Source: Plazaster borealis (lineage: Eukaryota; Echinodermata; Asteroidea; Forcipulatida; Labidiasteridae). From it: a stretch of 64,000 bases of DNA. Positions 49,061 through 60,825 of this stretch are shown piece by piece. The position numbers were made by a program, and so were the translations under genes. Positions within the stretch are counted from its first letter, which is position 1, and every line of letters begins with the position of its first letter. The stretch covers positions 12,648,696-12,712,695 of the forward strand of contig CM037473.1 of NCBI GenBank assembly GCA_021014325.1, given 5' to 3'. The notes below the pieces were generated by a model that saw only the letters and a program-made list of their open reading frames with translations, made no database searches and had not been told where the DNA came from.

Positions 49061-52000
49061 ATGCCTCGTGGTGGAAGAAGTCGTGGGCGATCTTTTTCGC
49101 CAGTAAGGTAAATTTATAGAGGTGTTTTTGCATAAAATTATATGAAGTAACCTGACTCCTGAGTGAAAATCAAATTACAATTTTTGTAGTCAATTACAAT
49201 GATGTTACATCATACTGTCGACTGACGTCAGTGTCATACATTACTTGCTTTTCAATAAATACAAATAATTCATATCACGATAGGCTCCCGATATTTTTTA
49301 ATACATTGCTTAAGTTTGTGTTTGTATGTGTTTTGTGTTACTAGCTACTCATGTACTGTAGATTTGTTCCTCTTTTAAATATATAATTAAATAAATATTG
49401 TGACCGAGTGTGTGACTGTGAGTCTTTTTTAAAAATTCTATTCTAATTAAAAAGGTAAGGGGTTAAAACAAAAATGATTAGTCCTGTATGTATTTATGTA
49501 ATGTTATTTGTTAATGTTGGACTTTATCAATTTTTTTAATATTCCTCTTGAGTTTTGAGGAATTTAAACCATGGAGGATAATGGATTGTTCCTTCCTCCA
49601 TGTTTAAATTAAACTAAGGCTCCCCTGTCATGCCCGTGACCCATAGGAAGTTACTATGCTAATACTATTACTAGTTTTTTAGGACTCCATTTGGAGTAAT
49701 TGCAGAATACCCCGCCACTCGGAAATGACCCTTTTGAAATGAATGGATACGCTGTCGGAGTTCTTTGCAAGAGTGTCCAAGTTTAAAGTTTTTTTGAGAA
49801 TGAGGTATCCATATCCGTATTGGTTTACTTGCAAGATAACATTGGCCTCCACGGTCTTAAATGGAATGGGGAGTTGGGTAGAAAATGGCTAAGTCCAAAG
49901 CAGGTACCGGGAAGTGGATACGCGGATACGGGGATACGGGGTGGTACGGATGTACACACACGAGTGGTTGAGCATCCAAGCGTGACTCCGTATCCGCGTA
50001 TCTGGATACGCGGTGGGATAGGTGAGTGGCGGGGTATTCTGCAATTGTGCCCTCCATTTTTGGGCCTCCATAACGCTATACATTTTCAAAATGGTCATTG
50101 ATAGATCAACATTTTTCTGGTCTTCAGCCAGCAATAACTTCCAGACTTCAGTTTCCTTGGCCATGTTGGTGCTACTTTCTTAAATTTTCCCAAACACACT
50201 GCACACAATACATTTGCCAAATTACATGCAAAAACCTTTTCAAAAGATGAAATTTCTTACTCAATACTCATGGCTGTTTTGCTGTTAAGAGTTAAAGCAC
50301 ACTCATCACTTGAACCCGAATGGGCGGACCAACCATTCTGTGAAAGGGGTGTTACAAAACACCTTGCCTCTTTTCATCGCAGTGCACAGGCACAGCTGTT
50401 TACCACCCATAGCGCACAAATAAACACAACACCGTGTGCTCCGCCGGAAGCCTTGTAACACCCCTTTCACTTCACTGGGTTTCCCTATAATTGTGGCTAC
50501 TTAAGTTGGGACTGTCGCCTATGGTGCATTTGGGACACCATCAAACCGTTATTAAACAGTTACTGGAGTAAACAAATTTTTAACAAGAATGCTATTTAAA
50601 CTTGTTTTTAATGTGTTTCTTTATCATTTAATTCAAAAAATTTTGTAATTATAAAACAAAAACTTATCTAAGACCCCAACTTTAAGGTTTTAAAAAACTA
50701 GCTACACATGGCTTTTCACGAATCTTTCTGAAAAGCACCGGAGCAGGGTATTCAAAATGATTGTTTTTTGCAATTAAATTCTGTTTAATACTCTCATGTG
50801 AACTCAATTTCCTACTTGATTGAACACATTTTAAATGAATTTCAACAAAAAAACCACTTGTTGCGTTTATGTTCAAGCAGGTCTTTAAAATTTCTTTGAT
50901 TTGTATTTATTTTGTTTATTCACAGGGTACTTGAAGAATGATGTTTATTTTGAACACATTTATTTACCTCTTTTACTTCATTTTATTCGAAGTACCATGT
51001 TTCATTCACCAGAATTTCGATACTATTTTTACGATAAACAGGTCTGCCCCAGCCCCTCAAAGGACAGTTGCTCGTGCTCCAGCACCTGTTCCACAACAGC
51101 AGCGGGCACCAGTAGCTACACAGCCGCAGCAGAGTGCTATGGCGCCCTCTAGAGGCCCAGGCCTCTTTGGGCAGATGGCTGCTACAGCTGGTGGTGTGGC
51201 AATCGGATCTGCCGTGGTGAGTGTGCCTTATTTATTTAATGTTCTTAAATCTTAAGACGTTACGAAATGTTAGGCATTTTGAATCAAAACCGTTTTGAAT
51301 ATTATCTGTAACATATTTCTCCCTTTTGACCCTGTCGTAGATTTTGATGAATACAAAATAATTTTTTATCAAATGATTATTGGTTGGTTGGTTATTGATC
51401 ATTTCTTTTAGACCTACATGTAATAACTGATAAATTGACTGACTGATTTATAAATTTGTTTGATTTGATTTTAATGATTTATCCATGATATTGTTATTGA
51501 TTGTTTGATTGATGTGAATGTGAAGTTTGCCATTTTTATTCATACTTGAAAAATTATTTCATGTTGATTTTGTTTGTGATATATTGTTTACTTGGTTTTT
51601 AAAATGCATTTTAAATTGTGTTACTTGTCTTTACTATTCACCTGAAATCCTGTGTATTTAAAAGATGACAATTACATGTAATTTCTTGTGTTGTGACATT
51701 TTACCTCCCTTGTATAATTGCTTGTTTTTCTCTCCCTCTTCTCTTCATTTTGAGATTTTGAAAGTTTGTAAAGTTATGAAACCTTACACAGGCAGTAGAC
51801 TTTATAGTGAACTAACCACAAGTTTATTTTCTCCCTTCATTACACCCAGAGCACTGACCCAGAGTGAGAGTGAGACTGGGTGCAAACAAAAGTGTGGTTC
51901 CATTTTGTGTATTATTTTTATGATTATTCTGCACAGTCTGTTATTTTGACTATGTTGACCCAATTCACCTAATGTCATCACCCTTGATAATCTTGCTTGT

Positions 52001-54984
52001 GCCATATTAGGAGTCAAATGTTACTGTGCAGTGCACATTTTTAGGAGACAAGCGCACGGTTAGGTGTGCAACATATCTTTTCATGCCTTAATTTCCCAAA
52101 ATGGCTGAACATGTGCAGACAGTAGCCGAGTGTGACGTCAGTGCAAGTGGGTCTCGATAAAAAACAACATGCAAAGATTGTTTTAAAAGCTTGATATGTC
52201 ATTCCATAAGTCTATGCCTTTGTGCCCCTTTAATTGCATATAATCTGTGGAGACAAGGCTTGAATTTTACACTGGACCACAGGCCCGAGGCCAGTGATTT
52301 TAGTGTCGGGCCACCGCCAGTTAACTCATGACCTAACAAGTCCAACGGTCTTGCGTTTTTCAATTGAATAACAGTACCTCACTGTGTAATATCTTAACAA
52401 AAACAAATTATGGTGAAATGTTGACTTTGGGTCTGATTAATGACCATTTCTATGAGTAATCAAGTATACTTTATGCCATTAAGACAATTTATTTGATAAA
52501 TCGTCTCTTACCGGTCTAAGTGCTTACACAAGTTCATATAAAAACAGTTAATGTTAAACTGTGTCAGCAATTATTTATCTTTTTTCTCTCTCATTTTGAA
52601 TTTGGGCTTGTAAAAAAACTTTTTCAGTGACTAGCCAGCAGGACCCAGTTAGCTTGGCATTTTACTAGTCTGTCAGGTTTTTCACAAGATCATACTTTAT
52701 ACTAAATAGGTATGCTTTTCAACACTGAACTAGCCAGCCGGACTACTTAGGAGTTAGAGTGAAGTTTGACTGGTTCGCAGGTTTTTTAACTGGCATTCAG
52801 CCAGCGGACCTGTGTTAAGGGAGAACGCTGAAAAAGTGTCTGGTCCTGTAAATATTTTGAGATACAAGCCATATGTGGTCTTGTGGATTTTCCCAAAACA
52901 TTGGAGCTCTGGGAGAATTAGACTTGCTATGGCTAATGGGTTGTCCACTCAGAGGCAAACTGTTCAATTCAATTCATTTTTGGTATTCATCATGTGTAAA
53001 CACATGACATTTTTTATCAATTGTACAGCATTAAACAATTCACATTAAAACCGACACAAAAGTTCATCACAATGAGACCAATTGTTTACATAAAAGTAAA
53101 TGAGAGAGAGTCATGAAAACAGGATGAGTCTATAGGCTAAAAAAGTTATCTGATAAAACTTAAATTGAAGGTAAAACTGTTTGACCCATTAAAGAAATCA
53201 GATGATAAGACGGATCGTTCAATATATATTCATTGATACAGAAATTAAGTCACTGATTAAATTTAGATTATAGGTAAATTAGATCTAAATGGTTTTGTAG
53301 ATAGGCCATATGCAGTTTTACATAAAATGGGTATGAAGATAGACTAAATATACATAGTGTAGGCCTATTTACATTACGTAAATAATAATAACTGTATTTA
53401 TATCGAGCCTATCACCTCATGAAAAAGTCTCTAAATGCTAAAATAATAATTAAAATAATAGTTTATCCTTTTTATCAGGGCTCAATTTCAGGAATCGCTT
53501 ACTTCAAAATTCTGCACTTACGGATCAAAGAGTTTGTTTGCACTTTTCTGGGTGCCAGAAGCGCAGAATTTTTTAGTAAAAAGCAGTGTTGTGAAATTGG
53601 ACCCACCTGCCCAACTTGTTTGTATACAAAATACAACTTTTTATAATATTTGTTTACACCCAAGGGTCACACAATTGGAGCAGCCATGACGGGTGGCAGT
53701 GACAAGCAGCAACCTGCCGATGTCACATACCAGGAGCAGCCGATGCAAACACAGCAATACCAGCAGCAGCAGCCAGACCAGATGCAGGGCGGTGGCTGCC
53801 GCTACGAACTGCAGCAGTTCTTAAACTGTGCCCAGAGCCAGCATGATATCTCACTCTGTGAAGGATTCAACGAGGCGCTTAAACAATGCAAGGTGTCGTA
53901 TGGTAAGAAAGAAAACAAACTTATCACACTTATAATGTGGCGTGTTGTGGTTGGGTGGTCAAGCCCATTGGACTCAAGCTCTGGTGTTTCTGATCAGCTG
54001 AGTGTGGGTTCGAGTCCCAGTCTTGACACTTGTGTCTTTAAAGAAGACACTTTATTGCTTTGTCCTTCGGATCAGACGTAAAGCCATAGGTCCCCTCCTG
54101 TGTGTTGTATAATACATGTAAAAGAACCCAGTACACTAATTGTTGAGAGAAGGGGTTCTCGCGGTGTTTCTGGCATGGTTGGCTGCATTAAGTTTGGGCC
54201 ACAGCACCTCGAAAATCATTTATTAGTGCTACATGTATATGTAAAATGGGTCTTATATTATTTTCCAAACATAGCTCTGCATACCTGCATACTTGTTTCT
54301 GGACCAATCAAAGTTGGGCTAAACAAGGTATAAACAAAATTAGCTACATTGAGTTAAAGGATTGGAGAGTAGTCTTGTTTCTGTCAGGTGCTGTGTTCCA
54401 CTGCGAAACAAGGGTAACATTTTAGGGGGCACTGGGTGGTACACTATTTTTTTTTGAGAGGGGCGCTTCTGCCCACTTAAAACTGTAGAACTTGCCGTTT
54501 GCATTTTTTCTTGAACTAGTCCCTTGACATGGCTCTTGTTATGCCATTTACAATTTTTTTATAAGATAATTTAATATGAATGTAACAACAAATACATTGT
54601 CTGCGTGTAAACAGAAAATAATTTTTTTTTTTAAACATTGAAATTATCACATTAAAGCTAAGTTACAGAATTCTAAGGGGGGAGCACCTGGCGGCATTGA
54701 CATCAATTGAGGGGGGAGGGGGGGGGCATGTCCGTTGTTGCTCCCGTGCCGCACACCCTACCTCCCTTAGTTACTCCACTGTTGTGTTGTGTAACATATT
54801 GCTAGGACTAGACTAGCTATCTGGCACACCCTTATGAAGGTCAAAAAACAGAGGTACAGAAACACCCCTTAGGGTCAAAGACAACCAGATACAGACAAAT
54901 TCCAACCATAGTTTAATCAAAATCGTGTCTAGCATTTCATTTCTTACACTTCTTTTTATATCTGTTTCTCCAGGTATGCAATAA
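49061..54984 (+). CDS. CHCHD2: CHCHD2, mitochondrial twin-CX9C protein, four coding exons
   Basis: CHCHD2 is a small intermembrane-space protein imported through MIA40 that affects complex IV, cristae organisation and apoptosis; it can also act in the nucleus on hypoxia-response promoters. Coding exons: 49,061-49,107, 51,042-51,216, 53,665-53,902 and 54,974-54,984, giving 156 aa (human 151). The N-terminus [11 protein letters not shown] is the conserved basic targeting region, followed by a proline/alanine/glutamine-rich stretch. The hydrophobic glycine-rich segment [17 protein letters not shown] leads into [11 protein letters not shown]. After a Q-rich linker the CHCH domain has two CX9C motifs: [11 protein letters not shown] and [11 protein letters not shown]. 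The last exon adds only two and two-thirds codons plus the stop. Exons 1 and 2 are the least conserved part but join in phase. CHCHD10 is an alternative paralogue name. Confidence 0.95.
49563..49613. repeat. Hairpin in CHCHD2 intron 1
   Basis: TTTAAACCATGGAGGA and TCCTCCATGTTTAAA are inverted repeats with one extra base in the left arm. Confidence 0.65.
49698..50046. mobile_element. Inverted-repeat element with GGATACG repeats (CHCHD2 intron 1)
   Basis: AATTGCAGAATACCCCGCCA (from 49,699) is inverted at the right end (50,024-50,046) almost perfectly over 23 bp. The interior holds reiterated GGATACG/CGTATCC motifs (49,915-50,012) that can themselves fold back. A minus-strand open frame starting near 50,164 ([16 protein letters not shown]) crosses the right end and is unrecognised. 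Confidence 0.75.
50341..50469. mobile_element. 129-bp MITE (CHCHD2 intron 1)
   Basis: The ends TGAAAGGGGTGTTACA and TGTAACACCCCTTTCA are perfect 16-bp inverted repeats. No coding sequence is present. Confidence 0.85.
52624..52818. repeat. Dispersed repeat E, copy 2 (CHCHD2 intron 2)
   Basis: The segment contains CAGTGACTAGCCAGCAGGAC, CACTGAACTAGCCAGC and CAGCCAGCGGACCT in the same order as the copy at 47,712-47,880. The rest of intron 2 (51,217-53,664) is AT-rich with no other gene recognised. Confidence 0.7.
53936..54290 (+). mobile_element. tRNA-Leu-derived SINE in CHCHD2 intron 3
   Basis: The head has A-box-like GTTGTGGTTGGGTGG, an ACTCAAGCTCTGG anticodon region (CAA) and B box GGTTCGAGTCCC. 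The body shares TGTCCTTCGGAT and AAAAGAACCCAGTACAC with the SINE at 41,551. The 3' end is less clear and lacks the ATT tail. It starts 33 bp after the exon 3 donor. Confidence 0.85.
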
Positions 54985-55357
54985 AAAAAACTACACCGTA
55001 ATTGTTTGGAAGTCCACAGACTGCACGTCTTCAATTTTAAAGTTTTCAGATAAGTGTACTGATTTTTATGAGATGAGATATGTCTTGGATGACATTATTT
55101 GAATTTTTCAGTGTTTAAAAACTGTCACAGCATTGGTTATGGGGGATGATTTGTTTTTCTTTTTGCCTGTTTGTGTGGCATGGACCTCAAAATGCATTAA
55201 ACAGTACATGCACACTGAAATTGTGTATTTGGTTACAGTGCTCTAAACCAAAAGTATCACAAACTATGGGACGCAACCCAAAAGTGGGTCGTGACAAAAT
55301 TTGGGTTGGGTGGGTCAACAGACTTTGTCAGAAATAAAAACAGAATGCTGCAATAAA
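54980..55357 (+). terminator. CHCHD2 3' end with candidate polyadenylation signals
   Basis: AATAAA occurs at 54,980-54,985 (overlapping the stop codon), 55,333-55,338 and 55,352-55,357. The paired downstream signals are the more credible site and give a 3' UTR of about 370-400 nt. Confidence 0.5.
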
Positions 55358-55477
55358 AAATTTACGCCTGTTAAGATTAGCTTGTATTTATGACATTACA
55401 TCTGTAAAAGGGGGGAGTTCAGTCGGCTTGTTATTGGCAGGTGGGTCACGGTTGAGTGCCTGAAATTGTCGTTGAGT

Positions 55478-55765
55478 GGTTGGGTTGGCATAGTGGTTTC
55501 TTTCCTCCTCCGCCTCTAGAACCCCGGTTCAAATCCCACCGGGGGACTATGTGGATTGGGTTTTCAGTCCCTACCTGACTGCATGGGTTTTCCCTGGAAT
55601 AATTTTCTGAGGTTTTCCTCCCACATCTAAAACTGAAACTTCTTTGATTGTCTTCTCTCCATGGAGTTCTTGGCCACTACAGTGATTTAGTTCCATTTTC
55701 TGAGAGTCCTTGGCTTCACTGCCCTAAACCAATGCTGTACCAACCTTTACAAATAATCATCAGGA
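55478..55765 (+). mobile_element. tRNA-derived SINE, family 2
   Basis: A box TTGGCATAGTGG and B box GGTTCAAATCCC are correctly spaced. They are followed by a body with CAGTCCCTACCTGACTGCAT and GGGTTTTCCCTGGAAT. The head does not fold into a complete tRNA cloverleaf, so I call it a SINE and not a tRNA gene. The 3' boundary is uncertain. Confidence 0.75.
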
Positions 55766-56062
55766 TATTTTTGAGGCTAGTTTTCCTCTTTAAATGATTT
55801 AGTATGAATTTTTATATATTTTCAAAGTGTGTGAGTGAATATATGTATAAATTAATCCATTTCTCAAAGGGATATATATCTTTGGCTTTTGTCCTGTTAC
55901 CGAGTTGAAAACCCCCCAAAATTCTGATATCACCAGAAGCACCACACAAAATTGGTTTTCATGGTAGCTGGAAAATAAGCTTCAGGACTCCGTAGAGTGT
56001 TTTTATCATCAAATAATAAACCACAAGGGAAACGGACTGAAATAGGGAGACAGCCAACATGA

Positions 56063-56245
56063 GGGCTAGATAACTCAGTTAGTAAAGCGCCGGCTCATTA
56101 ATCCGGAGGTCGCAGGTTCAAATCCTGCTTTTATGGTCAATTTGTCTTTGTTCCCCTCACAATTGTTTGACCACATTTGATTGAGGGACTGACTCAGTGC
56201 ACATCTCAGCAATCACCGCTTTTTACACTTGACTCTCGTTATTAT
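56063..56245 (+). mobile_element. tRNA-derived SINE, family 3
   Basis: A box region TAACTCAGTTAGTAAAGCG and B box GGTTCAAATCC lie in a tRNA-like 75-bp head. The acceptor stem does not pair and the anticodon loop is abnormal, which argues against a working tRNA gene. A short body follows with GTCAATTTGTCTTTGTT. The 3' end is uncertain. Confidence 0.7.
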
Positions 56246-56533
56246 TTCCTGGATCGGTTTTCATATGGAGGGTTTAATCTCTGCTGATCAGGAGCCGGTA
56301 AGGATGTTTTCAAAAGGGAAATACCGCCCTGAAAAGACGATCGAATGAACTTATCAAACTGTGGACTGTTGGATATGTTGCGGTAAAATATCAATTAACC
56401 TAATCTTGGTTGCGTGAGAATGCATGAGGGACCTCGAGAGGTGCTTCCCCCTGGAAAAGAAAGAGAAAAACTGTCCAACGTTTAAACAAAAGATATTGAC
56501 TGTGTCTCCAAAATTATAATGAGGAATGCAGGA

Positions 56534-56672
56534 GGTTTTGTTTTGTTTTTGATTTGTTTGTTGTTGTTGTTGTTTGTGTTTTGTTAGTTTGGTTTTGTTT
56601 GTTTATGTTGTGGGGTGGGGGGGGGGGTGTTTGGGGTTGTTTGTTTGTTTTTGTGTTTTGTTTGTTTGTTGC
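56534..56672. repeat. G/T-rich low-complexity tract
   Basis: Irregular TTTG/TTG repeats surround a run of G (near 56,615-56,627). The open frame on the minus strand here is an artefact of the low complexity. Confidence 0.9.
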
Positions 56673-56680
56673 CTGTAGAA

Positions 56681-56822
56681 GGCCTGGTCCTCTAAAAGCA
56701 GAAATTTGACTCAATGCACCTGGTCATTTTCTTGGTGACCTATTCATGTTTCAGTAGAACTTACCCTTATAGAGGTGAGGTGCAAAGTGCTTTTCCCCCA
56801 TTAAGTTCAAGTATCAGACCAA
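56681..56822. mobile_element. MITE family D, decayed third copy
   Basis: The segment runs from GGCCTGGTCCTCTAAAAGC to CAAGTATCAGACC and contains CACCTGGTCATTTTCTTGGT and TATAGAGGTGAGGTGC, which match family D internal blocks in order. Confidence 0.5.
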
Positions 56823-58462
56823 GAGAAAGAGATGGGGGTGGGGGGTGGCTGATTCGTTCTTCAATCAAAAGGTCATTTTATTACCGTTTGTTGTTCAGTC
56901 ATTGCTAATTTTTTCATTTTTATGTGTGCGAGTTTAGCAAGAATTCTAAAACAGTGACTGGGATATAATGAAAACTGTGGGCAAGCGTACACACAGGTTT
57001 ATGTGAAGCTTTGATTAGCATTCTAATTATAGCCAGCAGGACCACGTAGACAAAGTGTTTTTTTGTCCTCTAGACATTTTAATTTGCATTGTGTTTTGGT
57101 TTTTAAATAACCCATAGACACTAATGAAAACTCATATTTAGAATCGCACGAAAAAAAAGCATTTTGATATTAAGTGACTCCGTTGAGAAGTGAAAAGATG
57201 CAAATGATGATAAAAACATTCTCGGTAGCAAAACACCTGCTTCTGGTAAACATAGCTTATATTCCGATCAGATAAACCATCTCCCTGGCTTAAAATAGAC
57301 AGGTTTTACATGAGGAGATTGTATTTTGTGGTGTTGTGATGATTGCTTATCAACATCTCAGACAGCTGCATTATAATGATCGCTCATTGACTTGCTGGAT
57401 ACTGACCCTGCGGCGTCAGTGAAGCCTGTGAAGAGTCAGTGTGTTTTTTACATGATTAATAAGCCAGTATGGAATTGTTTCACTTTGTGACGGCGTCCAT
57501 GGTGTTTTGTTCACCGATGGGGCAAATGGCACCAGAGGCAAAGCCGAGGGGCCATTTGCCCCCGAGGGTGTACAAAATGGACCCCATCACAGACCGTGCA
57601 ACAATTGTTTTGTTATACCATGGTAATAGATTCCTCTTCGTTGGAGGCAATCTGTTGTATCTTCCAACATTATTACAAAAACAGTTATAAAAACAGACAA
57701 ACAGGTTGTTGACAAAAATATTGCTTCACTGTTCTCTACGGCACATCACACAAGGAACGTATATTTACCTAGTACCTGCGTGATTACAATCTCGAACCCG
57801 GGGCTATTTCTAACATTGTACAAGGTGCTGGAAACGACCAACGTTGGTCATGATCAAGGTAATGTACCCCGGCCGTGGGGTACATCACTCATGTTCCCCT
57901 GAGCCATCTTAATGCGTTTTTGTAGTGATTGGTTCTTTACCATAACAAATTCACAAGTCTATTACCATGATATAACAATTAGACTTGAATGATGTCTGGT
58001 ACATTGACTTGCTCAGTCACAAGTTCCCGCTTAAATTTGAATTTCACTGACTATAATCAACAGTTGCTATGTAATATGATTCGGGGCAAGCACATCGGAA
58101 TGAATGTGTATGGCACAATGGTACCAGGCTTTGCCCATCTGGAGGTTGCTATACAAAAGCTGGCTCTGAACCATTTGACACAGCAACTATCTTTATAGTC
58201 TGAGGAAGCAGTAACTTGTCTCTGAGCAAGTCATGGTACTAGACATTATTCAAATCTTAACGCGCAAATGGCTTATTACATTCTTTCCAAAAACTCCATC
58301 CAGGCAACTTGGAGACAACTAATTGCACTGCATGTAGAAGGAACTTTCTGGTTGCAAAAGAGACATTTATGTTTGCACTTTTGTCTCTATCCACACAAGA
58401 AGTTCTGGAAACCAAATGTACAATTTTTCTTTTTTCATTCCTCTTGGAGATTGCCAGGAACT
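56823..58462. other. Gene-poor stretch with two small hairpins
   Basis: No gene is recognised. Two palindromic spots are visible: GGGGCAAATGGC with its inverted copy GCCATTTGCCCC (57,519-57,562) and ATGTACCCC with GGGGTACAT (around 57,861-57,884). A fragment CCAGCAGGACCACGTAGAC near 57,032 resembles dispersed repeat E. Confidence 0.55.
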
Positions 58463-58601
58463 GGGGCCAATTTCACAAAGAGATAAGACTAGTCTTATCT
58501 GAAGTTAGGACCAGTAACTGGTCTTAACTTAAGACTAGTCCTATCTCGTGGCATTGCCTAGGACTAGTCCTAAGTTAGGAAGAGTTTTGTGAAATCGACC
58601 C
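58463..58601. mobile_element. MITE family B (GGGCCAATTTCACAAAG termini)
   Basis: The left end GGGGCCAATTTCACAAAGAG and the right end GAGTTTTGTGAAATCGACCC are imperfect inverted repeats. The interior repeats the palindromic motif GACTAGTC several times. It is 139 bp and non-coding. Confidence 0.85.
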
Positions 58602-59176
58602 AAGGTTTCTTTTTAAATTGCCACATGGGACTTGGCCCAATATTTTTATTTAATTCAATTAATATGATTAAAAAATTTCTAAACTGACAAATTATCATAC
58701 CATGCAGTATTTGTACATGCATGTGGATTGGTTAATGTTTCCATTTTCCATAGGTGTCGTTAATAAGCTGTAAGACATTAAACATTACTGCGCCTGTGAT
58801 TTTGAAACAATTATGCAATTTATCCATGTAGTATATTAATTACTATCTTCTTGTACATATACATACGGATTGATACTCTCATTAAACCAATGCCATGTCG
58901 TCATGATGCATGTATATTTAAAGATTAGGAAATAAAGTGTGGAGTTGAATTACAAATAAATTAAATTTTAAAATGTCTGTTTATTGCAGCCCGAGCCAGT
59001 CGGGTTTTGTCGTTCTACACTATCGTCCCCTTATTCACGGATGATTAGAAAATGAGGCTGCCATATAAATAACCCATCTCTTTAGCCAATATGCTGCATG
59101 CATCGATGCAACTTATCGATAGTCTAATAGTTAACAATGTTTAAAGAACTAATTTGGTTATCTTTTGCAGACATGA

Positions 59177-59345
59177 GCCCAATTTCATAGAGTTGCTTTA
59201 GCACAAAAAGTAGCTAAGCACAACAAAATTATGCTTACCAGACGTAAGTTACCAGCCAAACTACCATGTAACATGTACAATTTGTGACTGGTGTCCTGCT
59301 CACTTTTGCTAAGTAGAAAATTGTTAGGCTCTATGAAATTGGGCC
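59177..59345. mobile_element. MITE family A, copy 2
   Basis: The left end GCCCAATTTCATAGAGTTGC and the right end CTCTATGAAATTGGGCC are inverted repeats, with ATG(A/G) on both flanks as a possible target duplication. It is 169 bp and matches the copy in CRCP intron 3. Confidence 0.85.
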
Positions 59346-59660
59346 ATGGTTTGTTTAAAAAGCAAATACTGGTGTATAAATGCTTGCATCATCTGTGCCC
59401 AGATTATGGCAAACCTATTTTCCTGTGTACCCAACACAGCTATCCTACAAGACAAAATACTGATTTCACTCTCAGAGGTTTCCATGGCAATAAATTAAGG
59501 CTTCCATTCTTTCAATTTCTGGTGCTAGAATGTGGAATGAATTGCCTATGTGTTTTAGGAAAATTGCGTCCCTTGCTGTTTTTAAATCACAATTATTTAA
59601 AGTTTTAATCCCCTTAGCTTGTGTACTGAATTATTTTGATCGATTACTTTACTGTTCTTA
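59346..59660 (+). pseudogene. CR1/L2-like reverse transcriptase tail, frameshifted
   Basis: The frame reads KQILVYKCLHHLCPDYGKPI, then QHSYPTRQNTDFTLRGF and GNKLRLPFF. One frameshift later comes GARMWNELPMCFRKIASLAV, KSQLFKVL and a stop near 59,660. This is the typical C-terminal tail of CR1/L2-type LINE reverse transcriptases. It abuts MITE family A directly, which probably inserted into it or marks its truncation point. Confidence 0.8.
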
Positions 59661-60328
59661 ATTAACTTTTTTATATTTTTTATTAGCGTTTAATTCCTTT
59701 TGTATTTCCCACAGCCTATTTTTGGGTTCAAGTGATGGGTGGGTTTGGGTCAGACAGTTAATACACTGCTAAAAACAAATCTTATTTCAAGAAAATATTT
59801 GTCGTATCATTCCCTAGAAAGATATATTTTAATAAGATTTTTTGGGAGTGACACAAAAGTTTTCCTAAAATGAGATTTTGTTCTTATTTTAAGAATACCA
59901 TATCTCAAAATACATGGGTTTTTTTAGCTATGAAGAAAACCAGCTCTCTAGTTTACTTCTCTAGTGCTGAGGATACTGTCCCCAAAAAAGCTCCTTGAAA
60001 TCTTTAACTCCAGGGGTTACCAAAAGTTCGAAACACCATCATTTTTAAACTTGCCCTCTACAAATTTGGATTCCAGTTTCAGACCTATTTATCAGTAATG
60101 ACTCTCATCCCAGGAAATAAGCTGTGATGTTTTAAACGGCTCTGATCAAATCAAAAGTCTTTCCTGGGTCCTCTTCCACCTGTGTTTTACCACAAACCAC
60201 AGGCCAGCTTAAAATTACCTCATCTTGCCACATTTCTCTCCATGTAAGAGGAAATATTAATTTCAGCAAAGCGCGTATTACTCATGTTTCAAAAAAGGTT
60301 ACTCTAGGTTAGTTCCTCTGCAACATTC
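59661..60328. other. Intergenic, nothing recognised
   Basis: AT-rich sequence without a convincing exon, RNA gene or element boundary. Confidence 0.45.
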
Positions 60329-60432
60329 GCAACTTTGCAAAAAGGAAAAATACTTTCATTTATTGAGGAAGTGTGTATTTTGCAACTTTGCAAAAAGGAA
60401 AAATACTTTCATTTATTGAGGAAGTGTGTGTT
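60329..60432. repeat. 53-bp tandem duplication
   Basis: The segment starting GCAACTTTGCAAAAAGG at 60,329 is repeated at 60,382 almost without change, through CATTTATTGAGGAAGTGTGT. Confidence 0.9.
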
Positions 60433-60825
60433 TTTTAAAATTATTTTTAAAGTGTAATTGTATTATGTTTATTTTTAAAATGCGCCAGGCTTGCCAGACC
60501 ATCATTTTTGTAACCTTGTTCGAGGAAGGTGTTGAAGTTTTAAGCAGATTGAAATTAAATAGTGGGTAAACAGATTTGTATTCACAGCAGGAAATGAAAT
60601 GTTTATTTGTTTTGATCATGTCACAAAAATAACAATCTGCCAAACCAATTCTGCTTTCTGATATGTGCTTATGAATCTTCAGAGGTACTTACGTGCTTCA
60701 ATTAAGAGAAACATTACAGAATTGGTTTTTGCTAACAAAACAGTTGCTGGCAGTGTAAGCACATCCACCATATACATAAACTGACAAACCTGTAGAAGTT
60801 AGAGATCGATTGGCGAGATCGATCG

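Noticed and set aside
49889..50164. Minus-strand gene starting [16 protein letters not shown]
   Set aside because: The frame crosses into an inverted-repeat element inside CHCHD2 intron 1. The first 40 residues look protein-like, but I recognise no family and see no downstream exon.
54427..54740. G-rich runs as a regulatory G-quadruplex region
   Set aside because: The G runs are short and irregular within CHCHD2 intron 3, and nothing ties them to a promoter or terminator.
56063..56137. Functional tRNA gene
   Set aside because: The acceptor stem does not pair and the anticodon loop lacks the conserved U before the anticodon, so it is more likely a SINE head.
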